Origin: JBNJFY01 sp051747265
GTDB lineage: Bacteria; Bacteroidota; Rhodothermia; Balneolales; Balneolaceae
Reading direction: 5' to 3'
Assembly: GCA_051747265.1 (NCBI GenBank)
Contig: JBNJFY010000001.1
Coordinates: 620,001-684,000 of the forward strand
Length of the DNA: 64,000 bases
Shown: in pieces, positions 63,139 through 64,000 of the stretch
Layout: the number at the start of each line of letters is the position of its first letter
Position numbering within the stretch: the first letter of the stretch is position 1
Made by a program: the position numbers and the translations under genes
Notes under the pieces: generated by a model
Database searches by the model: none
Told to the model about the DNA's origin: nothing
What the model saw: the letters and a program-made list of their open reading frames with translations, nothing else

Positions 63139-63274
63139 ATTAGAGGGCTTTGAAAACCTTCCGAAATTTATTCGGTCATGGCAAGATGTAGTAATAATCA
63201 CCGTTTACACAATCTAATCAGGGGATTGCCGCACTACGTTCGCAATGACAGGTAGTTTTGCAAAGCCCTCTATT
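63139..63274. repeat. Dispersed ~135-bp element with terminal inverted repeats, copy B
   Basis: Begins TAGAGGGCTTTGAAAACC and ends GTTTTGCAAAGCCCTCTA. Same interior as copy A at 53233, with single-base differences and indels. Lies in the gap between mltF and the TonB receptor gene. No coding sequence. Confidence 0.8.
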
Positions 63275-63313
63275 ATTCGCTGTATTCATACAATTGATCA
63301 TTCATTTCCCCCT

Positions 63314-64000
63314 ATGCTTTACCGAAAGGCATTACTCTTAACTCTATGGTTCCTATTTTCCGGAATTACCGTATCAGCTCAGGTCAGCGGGCAACTAGAA
63401 GATTCCGAAACGGGCTCGCCGGTAGTTGGAGCCAACATTCAACTATTAGCAGATTCCACTAAAGGAACCACCACCAATGAACAGGGCCGATTTCGATTAA
63501 ATATTTCTGCTTTTCCCACTCGTTTTCAGATTAGCGCGGTGGGTTATCAAACCCGAGTGGTCACCGTTTTTGAGCCCACGGCCGACTTGCGCGTCATGTT
63601 GGTTCCCGCCACCTTGGAAAGCGAACCGGTAATAGTGGAAGCCCGACGTATCCCGGTCACCGATATTCAAGAACAAACATTACCCGTTACGTCAATATCT
63701 GGAGAAGGTCTGGAGATTAAATCTACCACTACAGCGGTAGATCTATTGCGCGCGGAATCGGGTGTGTTTATCCAGCAAACCAGTATTGGCCAAGGCAGTG
63801 TTTACGTGCGTGGACGTGCCGGACGTGATGTGCTCTACTTATTCAATGGTCTGCGTATGAACCCTTCCTTTGTTCGTTCCGGGCAAAATCAGTATTTCGG
63901 CTCCATCGATCCGTTTAGCGTGCAAGAGTTGGATGTCTTTCGGGGGCCCGTATCGGTACATTATGGTAGTGATGCCCTCTCTGGCGGAGTTAATATTATT
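63314..64000 (+). CDS. TonB-dependent receptor, truncated by right window edge
   Basis: An open frame starts at ATG 63314 and is still open at the right edge, giving 229 residues. A signal peptide (ends VSAQ) leads into a carboxypeptidase regulatory-like domain (VSGQLEDSETGSPVVG, then GRFRLNIS) and then the plug domain (VDLLRAESGVFIQ, VYVRGRAGRDVLYLF). VHYGSDALSGGVNII marks the plug end, as in SusC-like or other TonB receptors. It should import a ligand such as an iron chelate or vitamin across the outer membrane. The barrel lies outside the window. Confidence 0.93.
   Translation, partial: MLYRKALLLTLWFLFSGITVSAQVSGQLEDSETGSPVVGANIQLLADSTKGTTTNEQGRFRLNISAFPTRFQISAVGYQTRVVTVFEPTADLRVMLVPATLESEPVIVEARRIPVTDIQEQTLPVTSISGEGLEIKSTTTAVDLLRAESGVFIQQTSIGQGSVYVRGRAGRDVLYLFNGLRMNPSFVRSGQNQYFGSIDPFSVQELDVFRGPVSVHYGSDALSGGVNII

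Overview
The window looks like chromosome of a Balneolota/Rhodothermota-type bacterium (FCB superphylum). This is inferred from several signs. There is a secreted protease with a type IX secretion C-terminal domain, and there are TonB-receptor and DUF5686 outer-membrane proteins. The gene order ileS / DksA-like / lspA is present, and lipoproteins are abundant. Shine-Dalgarno sequences are mostly absent. Several promoters match the Bacteroidota form TTTG-N19..21-TAnnTTTG. Genus cannot be told from sequence alone.

Layout. 1-7057 is an accessory, defence-like block: an edge-truncated nuclease-like gene, two PD-(D/E)XK nucleases, an RNase J-like metallo-beta-lactamase exonuclease translationally coupled to one of them, a small unknown gene, an XRE-ImmA metalloprotease regulator paired with a PIN-like protein, and a GIY-YIG protein. 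7084-7671 is one complete RNA transcription unit on the minus strand: a consensus promoter, four tandem tRNA-Val-like pseudo-tRNAs, a normal tRNA-Val(TAC) and an intrinsic terminator. 7784-11640 is fatty-acid beta-oxidation (fadI, fadJ) behind a 17-bp palindromic operator candidate. 11645-13060 is a REPtron: an IS200-like REP-associated transposase (RAYT) between two copies of a hairpin-rich cassette whose stems covary.

13131-15621 holds yajC, ribBA and a CRP/FNR regulator. 15622-17218 is a tandem array of about 275-bp repeats (six copies, with a 100-N assembly gap inside). 17222-21967 (minus) is ileS, a DksA-like gene, lspA and a sufU-like gene. 22090-31436 carries envelope and metabolic genes: TPR lipoproteins, a low-molecular-weight phosphatase, a fructosamine-kinase-like gene, a metal-binding-protein-like gene, a DUF4292 lipoprotein, an EnvC-like murein hydrolase activator and gamma-glutamyltransferase. 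31669-37340 has a subtilase, a YheT-like hydrolase, a GNAT acetyltransferase and a YpdA-like reductase, followed by the SRP RNA.

37538-44695 (minus) is a four-gene surface/signalling operon: secreted protein, FecR-domain protein, beta-barrel outer-membrane protein and CHASE2-adenylate cyclase. After tRNA-Ala come an OmpA-like lipoprotein, a DUF5686 protein and tRNA-Arg. 49717-52954 carries a GroES paralogue, a thioredoxin/glutaredoxin fusion, a degenerate HisKA_2-type kinase and small proteins. 53520-56199 is an Fe(III)-type ABC transporter (ATPase plus fused permease) behind a DtxR-like palindrome. 56430-58585 holds SPOR and DUF4136 lipoproteins and a hydrolase. 58892-61450 is an Rsb-type partner-switching module (STAS, RsbW-like kinase, GAF-PP2C phosphatase) that overlaps convergently with mltF. 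The window ends in a TonB-dependent receptor cut by the right edge. Short palindromic or terminal-inverted-repeat elements recur throughout.
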